Both the position numbers and the translations under genes were made by a program. Positions 7,899 through 17,355 of a stretch of 64,000 bases of DNA are shown in pieces (within the stretch, counting starts at the first letter, position 1; each line of letters begins with the position of its first letter). Source of the stretch: CAVVEQ01 sp963747315 (GTDB taxonomy: Bacteria; Chloroflexota; Anaerolineae; Anaerolineales; Anaerolineaceae); contig CAVVEQ010000013.1 of assembly GCA_963747315.1 (NCBI GenBank), positions 558,001 through 622,000 on the forward strand, given 5' to 3'. The notes under the pieces are model-generated. The model was not told the DNA's origin. It searched no databases and saw only the letters and a program-made list of their open reading frames with translations.

Positions 7899-8780
7899 AT
7901 GGCGAAGGATAAAAAGAAGAAAAAGAACGGAAAAGAAAAAAAGTTTGATGCGGCGCATATTGATGTTTCCAATTTATCAGAAGGCAACATCCCCAGTGAG
8001 CCGCTGCCAAAAATGAAGAAGAAGGATTTCGAAAAAGAACTTGAACCACTTCAGGTTGAATTAGTTAAGCTTCAGGAGTGGGTAAAAGCCACTGGTGCCA
8101 AGATCTGCGTGATATTCGAAGGCCGGGATACTGCTGGCAAAGGGGGTGTCATTCGGTCTATCACGGAGAGGGTCAGCCCGAGAGTTTTCAGGGTTGTCGC
8201 CCTGACCGCACCCACGGAGCGGGAAAAATCGCAAATGTATTTTCAGCGATATATGGTGCACCTGCCAGCAGCTGGTGAAGTAGTCCTTTTTGACCGGAGC
8301 TGGTATAACCGCGCCGGCGTGGAGCGAGTGATGGGTTTCACCCCCAAAGAGCAGGTTGAGAGGTTTCTAAAATACACTCCACCAACTGAACGGGTCATAA
8401 GCGAATCAGGAATCATCCTGGTTAAATACTGGTTGGAAGTCAGCATGGAGGAACAAGCTAAACGATTCGCGGAACGCAATGAGGATTACAAAAAGATCTG
8501 GAAACTCAGCCCGATGGACCTGGAGGCGCAAGCCCGCTGGTATGATTATTCGAGAGCTCGGGATGCCATGTTCCAAGCCACGGATACCCCGGAAAATCCA
8601 TGGTACGTGGTTGATTCGAATGACCAGCGGAGAGGCCGTTTAAATTGTATATCACATCTTTTAAGCCTGATTCCCTACGAAGAAGTACCTCACGAAAAGA
8701 TCAAGTTCCCGAAAAAGCAAGCCAAAGGGAATTATGTTGAACCGGATTACCCGTACAAGCGGGTACCCGCGAAATATTAA
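7899..8780 (+). CDS. ppk2: Polyphosphate kinase 2 (PPK2) family nucleotide kinase
   Basis: Transfers phosphate between polyphosphate and nucleotides. The PPK2 core (about residues 38-275) shows Walker A GRDTAGKGG near residue 68, the following basic motif TERVSPR, and Walker B VVLFDRSWYNRAGVERVMGF, split from the lid by a helical segment. Length (293 aa) is that of a single-domain PPK2. The first 35 residues are a basic low-complexity extension. GAGG lies upstream of the ATG. The neighbouring lysine-rich ORF and the P-type ATPase are on the same strand within 60 bases, suggesting one transcript. Confidence 0.93.
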   Translation: MAKDKKKKKNGKEKKFDAAHIDVSNLSEGNIPSEPLPKMKKKDFEKELEPLQVELVKLQEWVKATGAKICVIFEGRDTAGKGGVIRSITERVSPRVFRVVALTAPTEREKSQMYFQRYMVHLPAAGEVVLFDRSWYNRAGVERVMGFTPKEQVERFLKYTPPTERVISESGIILVKYWLEVSMEEQAKRFAERNEDYKKIWKLSPMDLEAQARWYDYSRARDAMFQATDTPENPWYVVDSNDQRRGRLNCISHLLSLIPYEEVPHEKIKFPKKQAKGNYVEPDYPYKRVPAKY

Positions 8781-8797
8781 AAGGAAAGGAGATAATT

Positions 8798-11528
8798 ATG
8801 GTTGAAATCATAGAGAAAGAAAAATGGTATAGCCTGACCGCAGGATGAAGTTGCTGCACAATTTGAAGGTCGACCCAAAGGTCGGTCTGAGCAGTGCTGA
8901 AGCTGAAGCCAGGTTGAAGCAGTACGGTCCAAACGAACTTGCAGAAAAGAAAAAAGAACCAGGCTGGCAGGCATTTCTTCGCCAGTACAAAGATTTTATG
9001 CAGATGCTGTTGCTGGGCGCGGCAGTCGTAAATCAAGTATCTTCACCGGAGAATCTGGAACTACCGCTGTAATCTCGTTCTGTTGACCATATTTAATGCG
9101 GTTTTGGGTTTACGGGGAGAATCCAAAGCTGAGGCGAGTATGGCGGCATTGTCAAAGACAATGAAAAGCATCACCCGGGTTAGAAGGGATGGCGATGCGA
9201 AGGAGATCGAAGCTGAGGCGGTTAGTACCCGGCGATATCGTCCTGATGGAAGCCGGCAACCTCGTTCCCGCCGATGGCCGGCTTTTTGTGGCAGCCACGA
9301 TGGAGATAGAGGAGGCTGCCCTTACAGGTGAAAGTGTCGCAACGCTTAAGAGAACGTGGCGGTAATCACTAAACCCGATGTTCCCCTGGGCGACCGCATC
9401 AATATGGCGTTTATGAACACTTCGGTAACCAGAGGGCGCGGTGAAATGATCGTCACTTCGACTGGTATGAACACCGAGATGGGTCATATCGCCGATCTGC
9501 TGAATAAAACAGATGCCGATAAAACACCCCTTCAAAAACAATTGGACCGATTGACGATCATCATTGCCAGTCTTGCAGGTCTGGCATTCGTCCTCATGAT
9601 CATCCTGGGTCTGCGCAATGGCCAAACGCTTCGATGCCATTTTCATTTCCGGCATCGCTCTGGCGGTGGCAGCAATCCCAACCGGGCTTCCAGCAGTTGT
9701 AACAACGATGTACTCGATGGGAGCGCGCGCACTTGCTGATCAAAATGCAATTGTGAAGCGACTTACCATCAGTTGAAACGTTGGGTTCTGTATCTGCAAT
9801 TTGTTCCGATAAAACCGGGACGTTGACTCTGAACAAAATGACAGCGCGGGAATTTTATGTTCCCGGTCAAAATCATTACAAGGTCACCGGTGAAGGTTAT
9901 AGTACCGAAGGTCAACTCCTTCATGATGGTGGCGCAAAGATCGACCTGGATGAAATTATGCTGCCAATGGCGCTTTGTACAGATGCCCGGCTGGACGGGG
10001 AAGCTCTCATCGGAGATCCTACCGAAGGCGCATTGATCGTCCTCGCAGCCAAAGGCGGGCATTGACCTGGAAGGTGCAAAGAATACAATACCCACGTGTT
10101 GCGGAAGTGCCATTCGATAGTGACTATAAATTCATGGCCACTTTCCATAATATGACCAATGCCAAGGGAAAACCAGTTGTTCGCTGCTTTGTGAAAGGAG
10201 CACCGGATGTGTTGATTGCCCGAAGCCGGATCATATTGGCTACCGGGTGGAGAAATTAAACCTGTAACCGAAGATAACAAGAAAATCGCTCTGGAAGTCA
10301 ATGAAAACATCGCTAAATCTGGCGAACGCGTAATGGTTATTGCACGCCGCGATTTCGATCAATCAAGCTTCAATCCTAAAGCAAATCTGATCGACTTGGT
10401 TAAGGACCTAACCATCCTTGCAATGGTTGGTATCGTTGATCCACCGAGAGCAGAAGCTAAGGATGCCATAGCGAAGTGTCACAGTGCTGGAATCCAGGTG
10501 CGTATGATCACTGGTGACCATGCAGTGACAGCAGCTGCAATCGGCCATGAACTTGGCATAGAAGGAAGGGCGCTTACCGGAGCTGAATTTGCAGCGATTC
10601 CGGATGAGGAATTGAAGCAACAATTGAATGAGATCGGCGTGGTTGCCCGCGTCGCACCGGAAGATAAGATCCGTCTGGTTACGATGCTGCAGCAAATGCA
10701 GAAACGTCGTTGCAATGACTGGCGATGGAGTGAATGACGCTCCTGCGTTGAAAGAAGGCTGATATTGGTGTGGCGATGGGGATCACCGGTACCGAAGTGT
10801 CCAAAGGTGCCGCAGTTATGATCCTGACTGATGATAACTTTGCAACAATTGTGAAAGCTGTTGAATATGGTCGCCATATTTATAACAACCTCTCAAATTA
10901 CGTTCGTTACCAAATGGCCCAATTGACAGCTTTTATTATCAGTTACCTCCTGGCAGCCTACTTTATTGTTCTTGGAGGTCAACCCTTCACACCCATAGTG
11001 ATCCTTTTCCTTAACTTCCTGATCACGGTACCTGTTGCCAGTCGCGCTCGGCTTTGACAAACCGGCTCCCGATCTGATGGAACATACGCCTCGACCTTTG
11101 AAGCAACCGATCCTAAATAGTTCACAATGGATCCGGATAGCATTGATAGGATTACTCACCGCAATAGCAGTTGTCTATGTGGAATATGTTTATCAAGGTG
11201 TAGACAAAGTTCTTGCAGCGACCATGGGTTTCGTCGTTTTCGGTTTGATGAGCGTTACTATGGGTTTAAGCGCACGTAGTGAAACAAAAACTGCTTTCAA
11301 TCGGGAAATATTTAATCGACAAAAACCAACTCATACTATTATGGGATCGCTCTAGGTGTGACTTTTCTTATCAACTGAGTTGAGGTTTCCTGCAAAAAAT
11401 CTTAGGTCTGACCTCTCTTCAACGAAGTGAATGGTGGATCTGCATTGGATTCGCGGTAGGGCTTCTTCTGTGTTGATGAGGTAATCAAAGTTTTTATGCG
11501 AAGTAGAATCATTCTCAAAGACGAGTAA
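8798..11528 (+). pseudogene. Type II cation-transporting P-type ATPase, frame-broken at many points
   Basis: All landmarks of a P-type ATPase occur in order but in changing frames: the cation-ATPase N-terminal region (WYSLTAD, GLSSAEAEARLKQYGPNEL), LTGES near 9325, PTGLPAV near 9680, the phosphorylation motif DKTGTLT near 9815, KGAPDV near 10200, TGD near 10510, GDGVNDAPAL near 10725, and a C-terminal membrane segment ending at a TAA at 11526-11528. The repaired length is about 900 residues, normal for the family. Each lesion I resolved is a one-base insertion, for example GG for G at 8843-8844 and TTT for TT at 8862-8864. Nothing is missing, so this may be an intact gene in a poorly sequenced patch and not a true pseudogene. 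The ion is undetermined. The ATG at 8798 has AAGGAGA upstream. Confidence 0.85.
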
Positions 11529-11570
11529 AGCGCATAAGACAATTTCAAGTCGCGAGAAAATCAACCTGCA

Positions 11571-11608
11571 ATCAGTTCTCTGGGGAAGAAGTTCTCCAGA
11601 GAACTGAT
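11571..11608 (+). terminator. 13-bp hairpin downstream of the P-type ATPase
   Basis: Arms 11571-11583 and 11596-11608 (ATCAGTTCTCTGG and its exact complement) flank a 12-base loop, 42 bases after the ATPase stop. The following sequence is only moderately T-rich. A terminator separating the ATPase from atpD is the simplest reading. Confidence 0.5.
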
Positions 11609-11652
11609 ATTGTTATGTCTGACAAGTAGGTGCATTGATAGCAGATAACAAG

Positions 11653-11683
11653 TTGTGATGAAAAATTTCCAATAAGGTATAAT
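11653..11683 (+). promoter_or_regulatory. Candidate promoter of atpDC
   Basis: An exact TATAAT lies at 11678-11683, with TTGTGA at 11653-11658 and a long 19-base spacer. It sits about 100 bases before the atpD start and downstream of a hairpin. This suggests that beta and epsilon are transcribed independently of alpha and gamma. Sequence inspection only. Confidence 0.45.
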
Positions 11684-11783
11684 CGACACATTAGAAGTAA
11701 CTAAATAAATTCGATTCTTGTAATTGCTAATTAGGTAACTCTCAAGCTGACTTCAACAAACCAGGATAGGTAATAATGGGACA

Positions 11784-13179
11784 GTGATTTTAGACCAGGG
11801 TACGATTCATCAGATATTTGGAAGTGTTGTGGATATAAAGTTCGAATGAAACGAATATTCCCTCCATTTACGAAGCATTGGAAGCACCAATTATCAATAA
11901 TGAAAACCTCGTTTTTGAAGTACAGGAACAACTCCCTGGAAATATTGTTCGTTGTATAGCGATGGGTTCCACGGACGGTTTACAACGCGGAATCCCAGTG
12001 AGGCGGACACACTCACCTATAAAAGTGCCCGTGGGGAATGAATGCCTGGGAAGGATATTCAACGTCCTTGGTCAACCAATCGATGGTGGTATGCCGATCA
12101 ATACTGATACCTACTATTCAATCCACCGACCAGCTCCCGAATTTACGGAACAATCCACGAAAACCGAGATGTTTGAAACCGGTATCAAAGTGATTGATTT
12201 GATCGCACCTTTCACCAAAGGCGGAAAAACCGGGATTTTCGGCGGAGCTGGTGTTGGGAAAACAGTTGTATTGATGGAAATGATCCGCAATATGGCAGCG
12301 GTACATAAAGGAAAATCTGTTTTTGCCGGGGTGGGGGAGCGAACTCGCGAAGGAACTGGATTGGTTCGCGAGATGATGGAATCCGGGGTTATCAATGATA
12401 CGGTGCTCGTTTATGGCCAAATGAACGAACCCCCGGGTGTGCGTTTAAGGGTGGCTCTTACAGGCTTGACGATGGCAGAATATTTCCGTGATCAGGGAAT
12501 GGATGTTCTGCTATTTATTGATAATATTTTCCGATTTATGATGTCTGGCACGGAAGTATCGGCGCTATTGGGTCATTTACCTTCCGCCGTTGGTTATCAG
12601 CCAAATTTATCCACCGAAATGGGTGAGCTTCAAGAGAGAATTACCTCAACTCTAAAAGGGTCCATTACCTCGCTCCAAGCAGTCTACGTTCCCGCGGATG
12701 ATTATTCAGATCCTGCGCCGGTGACCACTTTCGCACACCTGGATGCGACAATTTCACTTGAACGATCCATTGCGGAAAAAGGGATTTACCCGGCTGTGGA
12801 TCCATTGAACTCCACCTCCAGGATTCTTGATCCACTGATCCTGGGTGAGGATCATTGCAACACTGCACGGGAGGTCCAGCGAATTCTTCAACGATACAAA
12901 GATCTTCAAGATATTATCGCCATTCTGGGAATTGATGAATTGAGTGAAGACGATAAAATCCTGGTTATGCGGGCAAGAAAGATAGAAAAATTCTTCTCAC
13001 AGCCTCAACACGTAGCGGAAGTTTTCAATGGATTACCAGGGAAATATGTTACCCTATCTGAAACGATTGAAGGTTTTAAGGGATTGCTTTCCGGAAAATA
13101 CGATTCGCTCCCTGAACAGGCTTTTTACCTTGTAGGCAATATCGATGAAGCAGTTGAAAAAGCTAAAACTCTGGTGTAA
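11784..13179 (+). CDS. atpD: F-type ATP synthase subunit beta (one frameshift near the N-terminus)
   Basis: Catalytic F1 subunit. The P-loop GGAGVGKTVVLMEMI is near residue 150, followed by VLLFIDNIFRF and the signature SAVGYQPNLSTEMGELQERI. From GTG 11784 the frame reads ILDQGTIHQIFGSVVDIKF and then hits TGA. The downstream frame begins at about 11850 and reads SIYEALEAPI, the expected continuation. Removing one A of the AA at 11845-11846 joins them as FDETNIPSIYEAL, giving about 464 residues, a normal length. Without the repair the first in-frame start is TTG 11878, which would lack the N-terminal barrel strand. A sequencing error is more likely than loss of an essential subunit. The initiating codon is uncertain. 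Confidence 0.93.
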
Positions 13180-13184
13180 ACCTG

Positions 13185-13610
13185 ATGACAATTCGATGTA
13201 ATATCATTTCCCAGGATCGCATCGTTTATCAGGGAGATGCGCTGATGGTCGACATTCCTGGAGCAGAAGGCGAAATTGGTATACTTCCCAATCACGCGCC
13301 ATTGCTAACACTTTTACAATTCGGTGTGATAGAAGTAAAGACCCCAGACGGTGACCATCATTTTACAGTCGCAGGAGGCGTAGTTGAAGTACAGCCTGAC
13401 GAGATCAATATCCTAGCAGATTCAGCGGAAGATGTGGAGGAAATCGATATCCACCGGGCTGAGGCAGCTCGAGCTAGAGCTGAAGAACTTATGAAAACCA
13501 CACCTCAAATGGATGCGGAGAGGTATGAAAGCTTGAAATCGGCGCTGAAACGCTCAAATATGCGAATTGACGCAGCCCGTCGATTTAGAAAATCCGGAAG
13601 CATAGAATAA
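13185..13610 (+). CDS. atpC: F-type ATP synthase subunit epsilon
   Basis: Regulatory central-stalk subunit. The N-terminal beta-sandwich (about residues 1-85) includes GAEGEIGILPNHAPLLTLL. A C-terminal helical hairpin (about 90-138) is rich in Ala, Arg and Glu. Length (141 aa) is normal. It begins five bases after the atpD stop, so the two are coupled. The following gene, mreB-like, starts 21 bases downstream. Confidence 0.95.
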   Translation: MTIRCNIISQDRIVYQGDALMVDIPGAEGEIGILPNHAPLLTLLQFGVIEVKTPDGDHHFTVAGGVVEVQPDEINILADSAEDVEEIDIHRAEAARARAEELMKTTPQMDAERYESLKSALKRSNMRIDAARRFRKSGSIE

Positions 13611-13631
13611 TTTTATAGGACCATTACTATC

Positions 13632-14642
13632 ATGCCTGGAGCAACCAGAGAATTAGGAATCGATTTAGGAACGGATAATATCGTTATCTCTGAAGGAGAT
13701 CAGATTCTACTTCAAGAGCCTACGATCGTAGCAATAATTAACGACGAAGCCAAATTAGTCGAATGGGGACAAAGCGCAAAAGATATGGTTGGTCGCGTCC
13801 CTGAAAGCATCAGTGTCATTAGGCCTATGACGCATGGGGTTATCGCAGAATATGAAATAACCGAAACACTCCTGGCTTACATTATCAAGAAAATATGTGG
13901 AAGAATGTGGGTTTTCCGGCCAAGGCTAATGATTTCGATCCCTTACGGGATCACCAGCATCGAACGCCGTGCAGTCCATGAAGCAGGATTAGGAGCTGGA
14001 AGCAGAGAAGTTTATTTAATCCCTCAACCGCTTGCAGCAGCAATCGGCGTGGACCTTCCGATTTCCACACCTTCAGGAAATATGATCATCAGCCTTGGCG
14101 GAGGAGTCAACCAGGTTGCTGTATTAGCGCTAAACGACATAATTACCGCTGAAACTGCCCGAACCGGTGGAATGCAATTGGATGAAGCAATCATTAGTCA
14201 TATCCGTAAGAAGTTCGGAATTATTATTGCTCAGCCCACCGCAGAACAACTGAAAATTAAAATCGGAGCAGCATTGCCTGAGATGGAACCGCAGACCGTG
14301 GAAGTTCAGGGACAAGATCAGGTATCAGCATTGCCAAGGCCAGTTATTGTCTCTTCCGACGATATTATCGAAGCATTGCAGGATCCATTGAATGATCTGG
14401 CTAGCCTAGCTCGTAGGGTTTTGGAAAAAACGCCACCGGAATTGATCTCAGATATTATTGATCGAGGCGTAGCGATTTGTGGAGGGGGATCTCAATTACG
14501 AGGCATCGATAAGTATTTAACTAAATCGCTTGGGATTCCCGCTTACCTTGTGGATAACCCCATAACTTGTACCGCAGAAGGAACAAGCAAAGCGATCGGA
14601 ATGCGAAACATCCTGAAAAGAAGCATGCCAACAGCTTATTAA
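13632..14642 (+). CDS. mreB: MreB/Mbl-family actin homologue with altered nucleotide-binding motifs
   Basis: Bacterial actin that normally organises cell-wall elongation under the membrane. The fold is evident from the phosphate-1 motif GIDLGTDNIV near residue 8, GITSIERRAVHEAG in the middle and GVAICGGGSQLRGI near residue 280. Length (336 aa) is standard. The second phosphate loop, usually DIGGGTTEVAV, reads SLGGGVNQVAV here, so the conserved Asp, both Thr and Glu are replaced. The usual LIEEPMAAAIG reads LIPQPLAAAIG. It is therefore a divergent paralogue whose ATP hydrolysis may be weak or absent. It lies 21 bases after atpC in the same direction. No mreC or mreD is in the window. Confidence 0.85.
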   Translation: MPGATRELGIDLGTDNIVISEGDQILLQEPTIVAIINDEAKLVEWGQSAKDMVGRVPESISVIRPMTHGVIAEYEITETLLAYIIKKICGRMWVFRPRLMISIPYGITSIERRAVHEAGLGAGSREVYLIPQPLAAAIGVDLPISTPSGNMIISLGGGVNQVAVLALNDIITAETARTGGMQLDEAIISHIRKKFGIIIAQPTAEQLKIKIGAALPEMEPQTVEVQGQDQVSALPRPVIVSSDDIIEALQDPLNDLASLARRVLEKTPPELISDIIDRGVAICGGGSQLRGIDKYLTKSLGIPAYLVDNPITCTAEGTSKAIGMRNILKRSMPTAY

Positions 14643-14734
14643 TTGTTTACTTGCACGAATACCTAAATTAATTTGAATTGCGCATAGCAACATTATTTAC
14701 ATAATTGATTGTAGCTAAGTAGATTTGATTGTGA

Positions 14735-15448
14735 TCAATCTCTTGATCTTCTCCCCAATAATATGAATGCATAATAGAGCACTGTGGTAATCGCTTGGAT
14801 AGCAGCAGCAACATAGGTCCAGGCTGCGGCATCCAGGACTGTTGCTGCACCGGGCAGCTCGCTCTCGATCAGAGATCCAGACTGGATCAACCAGCTTTTC
14901 GCCCGCTTGGAGGCATCCAACTCCACCGGGAGGGTAACTATGGCAAATATCGCAGTTGCAGCGAATATTGCAAGCCCAACCCATGCGATCGTATCCCCGG
15001 TGCCTGAAGACATGAAAAGACCAACCATAAATATGATGGGACCGAGCCAGCTTCCTATCATCACCGTTGGCACCATGAAAGACCGCACCTGGAGTGGACC
15101 ATAGTTTACTTTATGCTGTAATGCATGTCCGGCTTCATGAGCCGCGACTCCGGCAGCAGCGATGGAATTACCTTGATATACATCCGGGCTTAATCTCAAA
15201 GTTCGGGTTCGAGGATCATAGTTATCACTTAAAAAACCATTGGTTGGCTCAACCCGGACATCTGTGAGGTCGTTATCATCAAGAATATGCCTAGCAACCT
15301 GCCCTCCGGTAGCACCTGTATATGTCCTTATCTTGGAGTATTTATTAAATGCACTCTTTACTTTCGCCTGTGCCCATAATCCAAATAATAGGGCAGGGAG
15401 GCTGAATAGCAGGTAGGTCATGTCAAAGCCAAACATAAATGGATACAT
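14735..15448 (-). CDS. YugP-type zinc metallopeptidase (Zn_peptidase_2 family)
   Basis: Membrane-embedded putative neutral zinc peptidase. An N-terminal hydrophobic segment is followed by a soluble part with TGATGGQVARHILD near residue 45, then the zinc motif AAHEAGHALQH near residue 105. Further hydrophobic segments lie at about 125-150, 155-175 and 205-230. Length (237 aa) matches the family. It stands alone, convergent with the mreB-like gene. Substrates are unknown for this family. Confidence 0.88.
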   Translation of the reverse strand: MYPFMFGFDMTYLLFSLPALLFGLWAQAKVKSAFNKYSKIRTYTGATGGQVARHILDDNDLTDVRVEPTNGFLSDNYDPRTRTLRLSPDVYQGNSIAAAGVAAHEAGHALQHKVNYGPLQVRSFMVPTVMIGSWLGPIIFMVGLFMSSGTGDTIAWVGLAIFAATAIFAIVTLPVELDASKRAKSWLIQSGSLIESELPGAATVLDAAAWTYVAAAIQAITTVLYYAFILLGRRSRD

Positions 15449-15521
15449 GGTTATTCCTGTTTATAGATATTAATCGAAGTTTTGGAATTCACCTTTTGGA
15501 GGTAGTCAATTGAGATCGGTG

Positions 15522-15593
15522 TGTCCCTGGAGAGACTCGAACTCTCACCCCTGGCTCCGGAGGCCAATGCTCTATCCATTGAGCTACAGGGAC
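15522..15593 (-). tRNA. tRNA-Arg (anticodon CCG)
   Basis: The minus strand folds into a full cloverleaf. The acceptor is GTCCCTG paired with CAGGGAC, the D stem GCTC/GAGC, the anticodon stem TTGGC/GCCAG around loop CTCCGGA, and the T arm GAGAG-TTCGAGT-CTCTC. Loop positions 34-36 are CCG, decoding CGG. The discriminator is A and the CCA end is not encoded. Confidence 0.95.
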
Positions 15594-15742
15594 AATTTTC
15601 TATCGGAAGATTTTACCACGGGACGAAAAGAATACCGCCTAGTTGTTAATCAAATTAATCGATACCCTATTTTAGAAAGATTGGATATTACTTGAAGCTC
15701 ATATCCGGACAGATACGAATAATCCCATAATTACGGATCACA

Positions 15743-16711
15743 TCAATTTCCTTTGATAGAAACCGATTGAAAATCAGAAAAAATCGTAGATAGATGAACA
15801 AGTAAAGTTTTTCTATCAGTGGTTGTTAATATTTTTCGCCGTAAATCGGAATGTATCATGTATGGAGCAATGAATCTGGAGATGAATTTCCTGCTCAGGA
15901 CCAGCCCTCGTTCAATACCATAAAAATCCTGCATCAAATCAAGAAGCTGGATGATATCTTTTTGAACCAATTCCGGATTCACTGCATTCCTATCCAATCC
16001 AGAGAAAATCCAAGGATTCGAAAGGGCGGCTCGACCAATCATGACCGCATCGCAACCAGTTTGTGAAAACATCGATCTTATATCCTGCGGAGTTCTAATA
16101 TCCCCATTTCCGATTACCGGGATGGATACAGACTTCTTGATCTCCGCAATAGCCTCCCAATTTGCGTCACCTTTATATCCTTGTAATTTTGTCCGTGCAT
16201 GGACGGAAACTGCGCTACAACCAGAGTCTTCAATGATCCTGCATATTTCCAAATAATTCAGGGATTGATCATCCCATCCCAACCGGATCTTCGCTGTGAC
16301 AGGAATATCGAGATGTTCTGCAAGCATTTTTAGTATTAGAGAGATCTTTTCAGGTTCTTTTAGCAAACCTGCACCGGCACCTCGCCCTGAAACATGTTTG
16401 GCAGAACAGCCTAGATTGAGATCAATAAAATCCGGATTCTTCAGCCGTAATATCTCTGCAGCCCGCAAGATCCGTATCGGAACATTGTCAAATATCTGAA
16501 ATGCAAATGGACGTTCTTCATCGTGGAATCCAACTTTTTCGTCAAGTCTTGGATATTTTTGAGTAATCTCAATTGCACCAATAAATTCCGAATATGAACC
16601 CATAGAACCAAGTCTGCGGCATAACACACGAAATGGCTGGCTAGTATATCCATCCATTGGCGCCAGCAGGATATTCCCAGCGAATTGAATCGGCCCGATA
16701 GAGAATGACAT
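15743..16711 (-). CDS. dus: tRNA-dihydrouridine synthase (Dus family)
   Basis: FMN-dependent TIM-barrel enzyme that reduces uridines in tRNA D-loops. The N-terminus has LLAPMDGYTSQPFR. The catalytic cysteine region reads DLNLGCSAKHVSGRGAGAGLL near residue 95. Later motifs include TAKIRLGWDD, VSVHARTKLQGYKG and IPVIGNGDI, with an FMN phosphate region near DAVMIGRAAL. Length (322 aa) is normal. It lies between two tRNA genes on the same strand. No clear ribosome site precedes the ATG. Confidence 0.93.
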   Translation of the reverse strand: MSFSIGPIQFAGNILLAPMDGYTSQPFRVLCRRLGSMGSYSEFIGAIEITQKYPRLDEKVGFHDEERPFAFQIFDNVPIRILRAAEILRLKNPDFIDLNLGCSAKHVSGRGAGAGLLKEPEKISLILKMLAEHLDIPVTAKIRLGWDDQSLNYLEICRIIEDSGCSAVSVHARTKLQGYKGDANWEAIAEIKKSVSIPVIGNGDIRTPQDIRSMFSQTGCDAVMIGRAALSNPWIFSGLDRNAVNPELVQKDIIQLLDLMQDFYGIERGLVLSRKFISRFIAPYMIHSDLRRKILTTTDRKTLLVHLSTIFSDFQSVSIKGN

Positions 16712-16756
16712 GTAAGGCCATTATAAAGAAAAAACCCGCAATATGATTGCAGGTTT

Positions 16757-16833
16757 TGGCGGGAGCGACGGGATTTGAACCCGCGGTCTCGGCCTTGACA
16801 GGGCCGCATGTTAAGCCACTACACCACGCCCCC
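16757..16833 (-). tRNA. tRNA-Asp (anticodon GTC), CCA encoded
   Basis: The minus strand forms a cloverleaf: acceptor GGGGGCG against CGCTCCC with one G-T wobble, anticodon stem CGGCC/GGCCG around CTGTCAA, and T arm with GGTTCAAATCC. The anticodon GTC decodes Asp. Discriminator G is followed by an encoded CCA, unlike the two tRNA-Arg genes in this window. Confidence 0.96.
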
Positions 16834-16881
16834 GAACGGAGGCAATCTTATCATGAGTGCAACGTTGCGTCAAGAAATATA

Positions 16882-17338
16882 TTAATTTTTTCCGGTAATC
16901 CAGTTTTCCCCGTCTCGATTCCAGGGAAAAACTTCGTTCGGGGAAAACCAGAGGGAGATTTCCTGCTCTGCGGATTCCGGAGAATCAGATGCATGGGTTA
17001 GATTCCTACTGGTGATCAAAGCGAGGTCATGGCGAATCGTGCCTGGTTGCGCTTCTATAGGATTAGTTGCACCCATGGTCTGACGAATAGCCGCTACACA
17101 ATTTTCTCCTTCCCATACCATAGCCATAATCGGTGAGGAGCATATATATTTTATTAGTCCGTTATAAAAAGGTTTACCTAACATGAGCTGCATAATGGCG
17201 TTGCGCGAGTTTTTGATCCACAATGAGAAACTTGCACGCGGCGATTCGAATACCTCTACGCTCAAGTCTTGAAATAATCTCACCCACATAAGATCTTTGA
17301 ACCGCATCGGGTTTGATCAACACCAGTGTACGTTCCAA
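16882..17338 (-). CDS. ndk: Nucleoside diphosphate kinase (one frameshift)
   Basis: Equilibrates nucleoside tri- and diphosphates through a phosphohistidine. From TTG 17336-17338, with GGAG upstream, the frame reads ERTLVLIKPDAVQRSYVGEI and continues to HYAAHV. The frame then shifts, and GKPFYNGLIKYI through the active-site NLTHASDSPESAE and the C-terminus lies in the next frame. Removing one base from the AA at plus-strand 17180-17181 joins the halves as AAHVGKPFY, giving about 151 residues, a normal length. The conceptual protein from ATG 17307 in the second frame alone has an artefactual N-terminus. It is 17 bases downstream of the TPR gene and probably co-transcribed with it. Confidence 0.92.
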
Positions 17339-17355
17339 TGAATATCTCCTAAATA

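Noticed and set aside
7766..8049. Minus-strand ORFs rich in Phe, Ser and Leu opposite the lysine-rich ORF and ppk2 start
   Set aside because: They are the antisense of AAA/AAG codon runs. The sense strand has good ribosome sites and a known family.
11352..11564. Minus-strand ORF of 70 codons between the P-type ATPase and atpD
   Set aside because: It lies antisense to the real C-terminal membrane segment of the ATPase, which can be followed to a stop at 11528. No ribosome site.
112..13610. N-type (sodium, alternative) ATPase operon, because alpha-gamma and beta-epsilon are separated
   Set aside because: The N-ATPase order has beta-epsilon first followed by its own Fo genes. Here beta-epsilon are followed by mreB, and the alpha sequence is of the standard F type.
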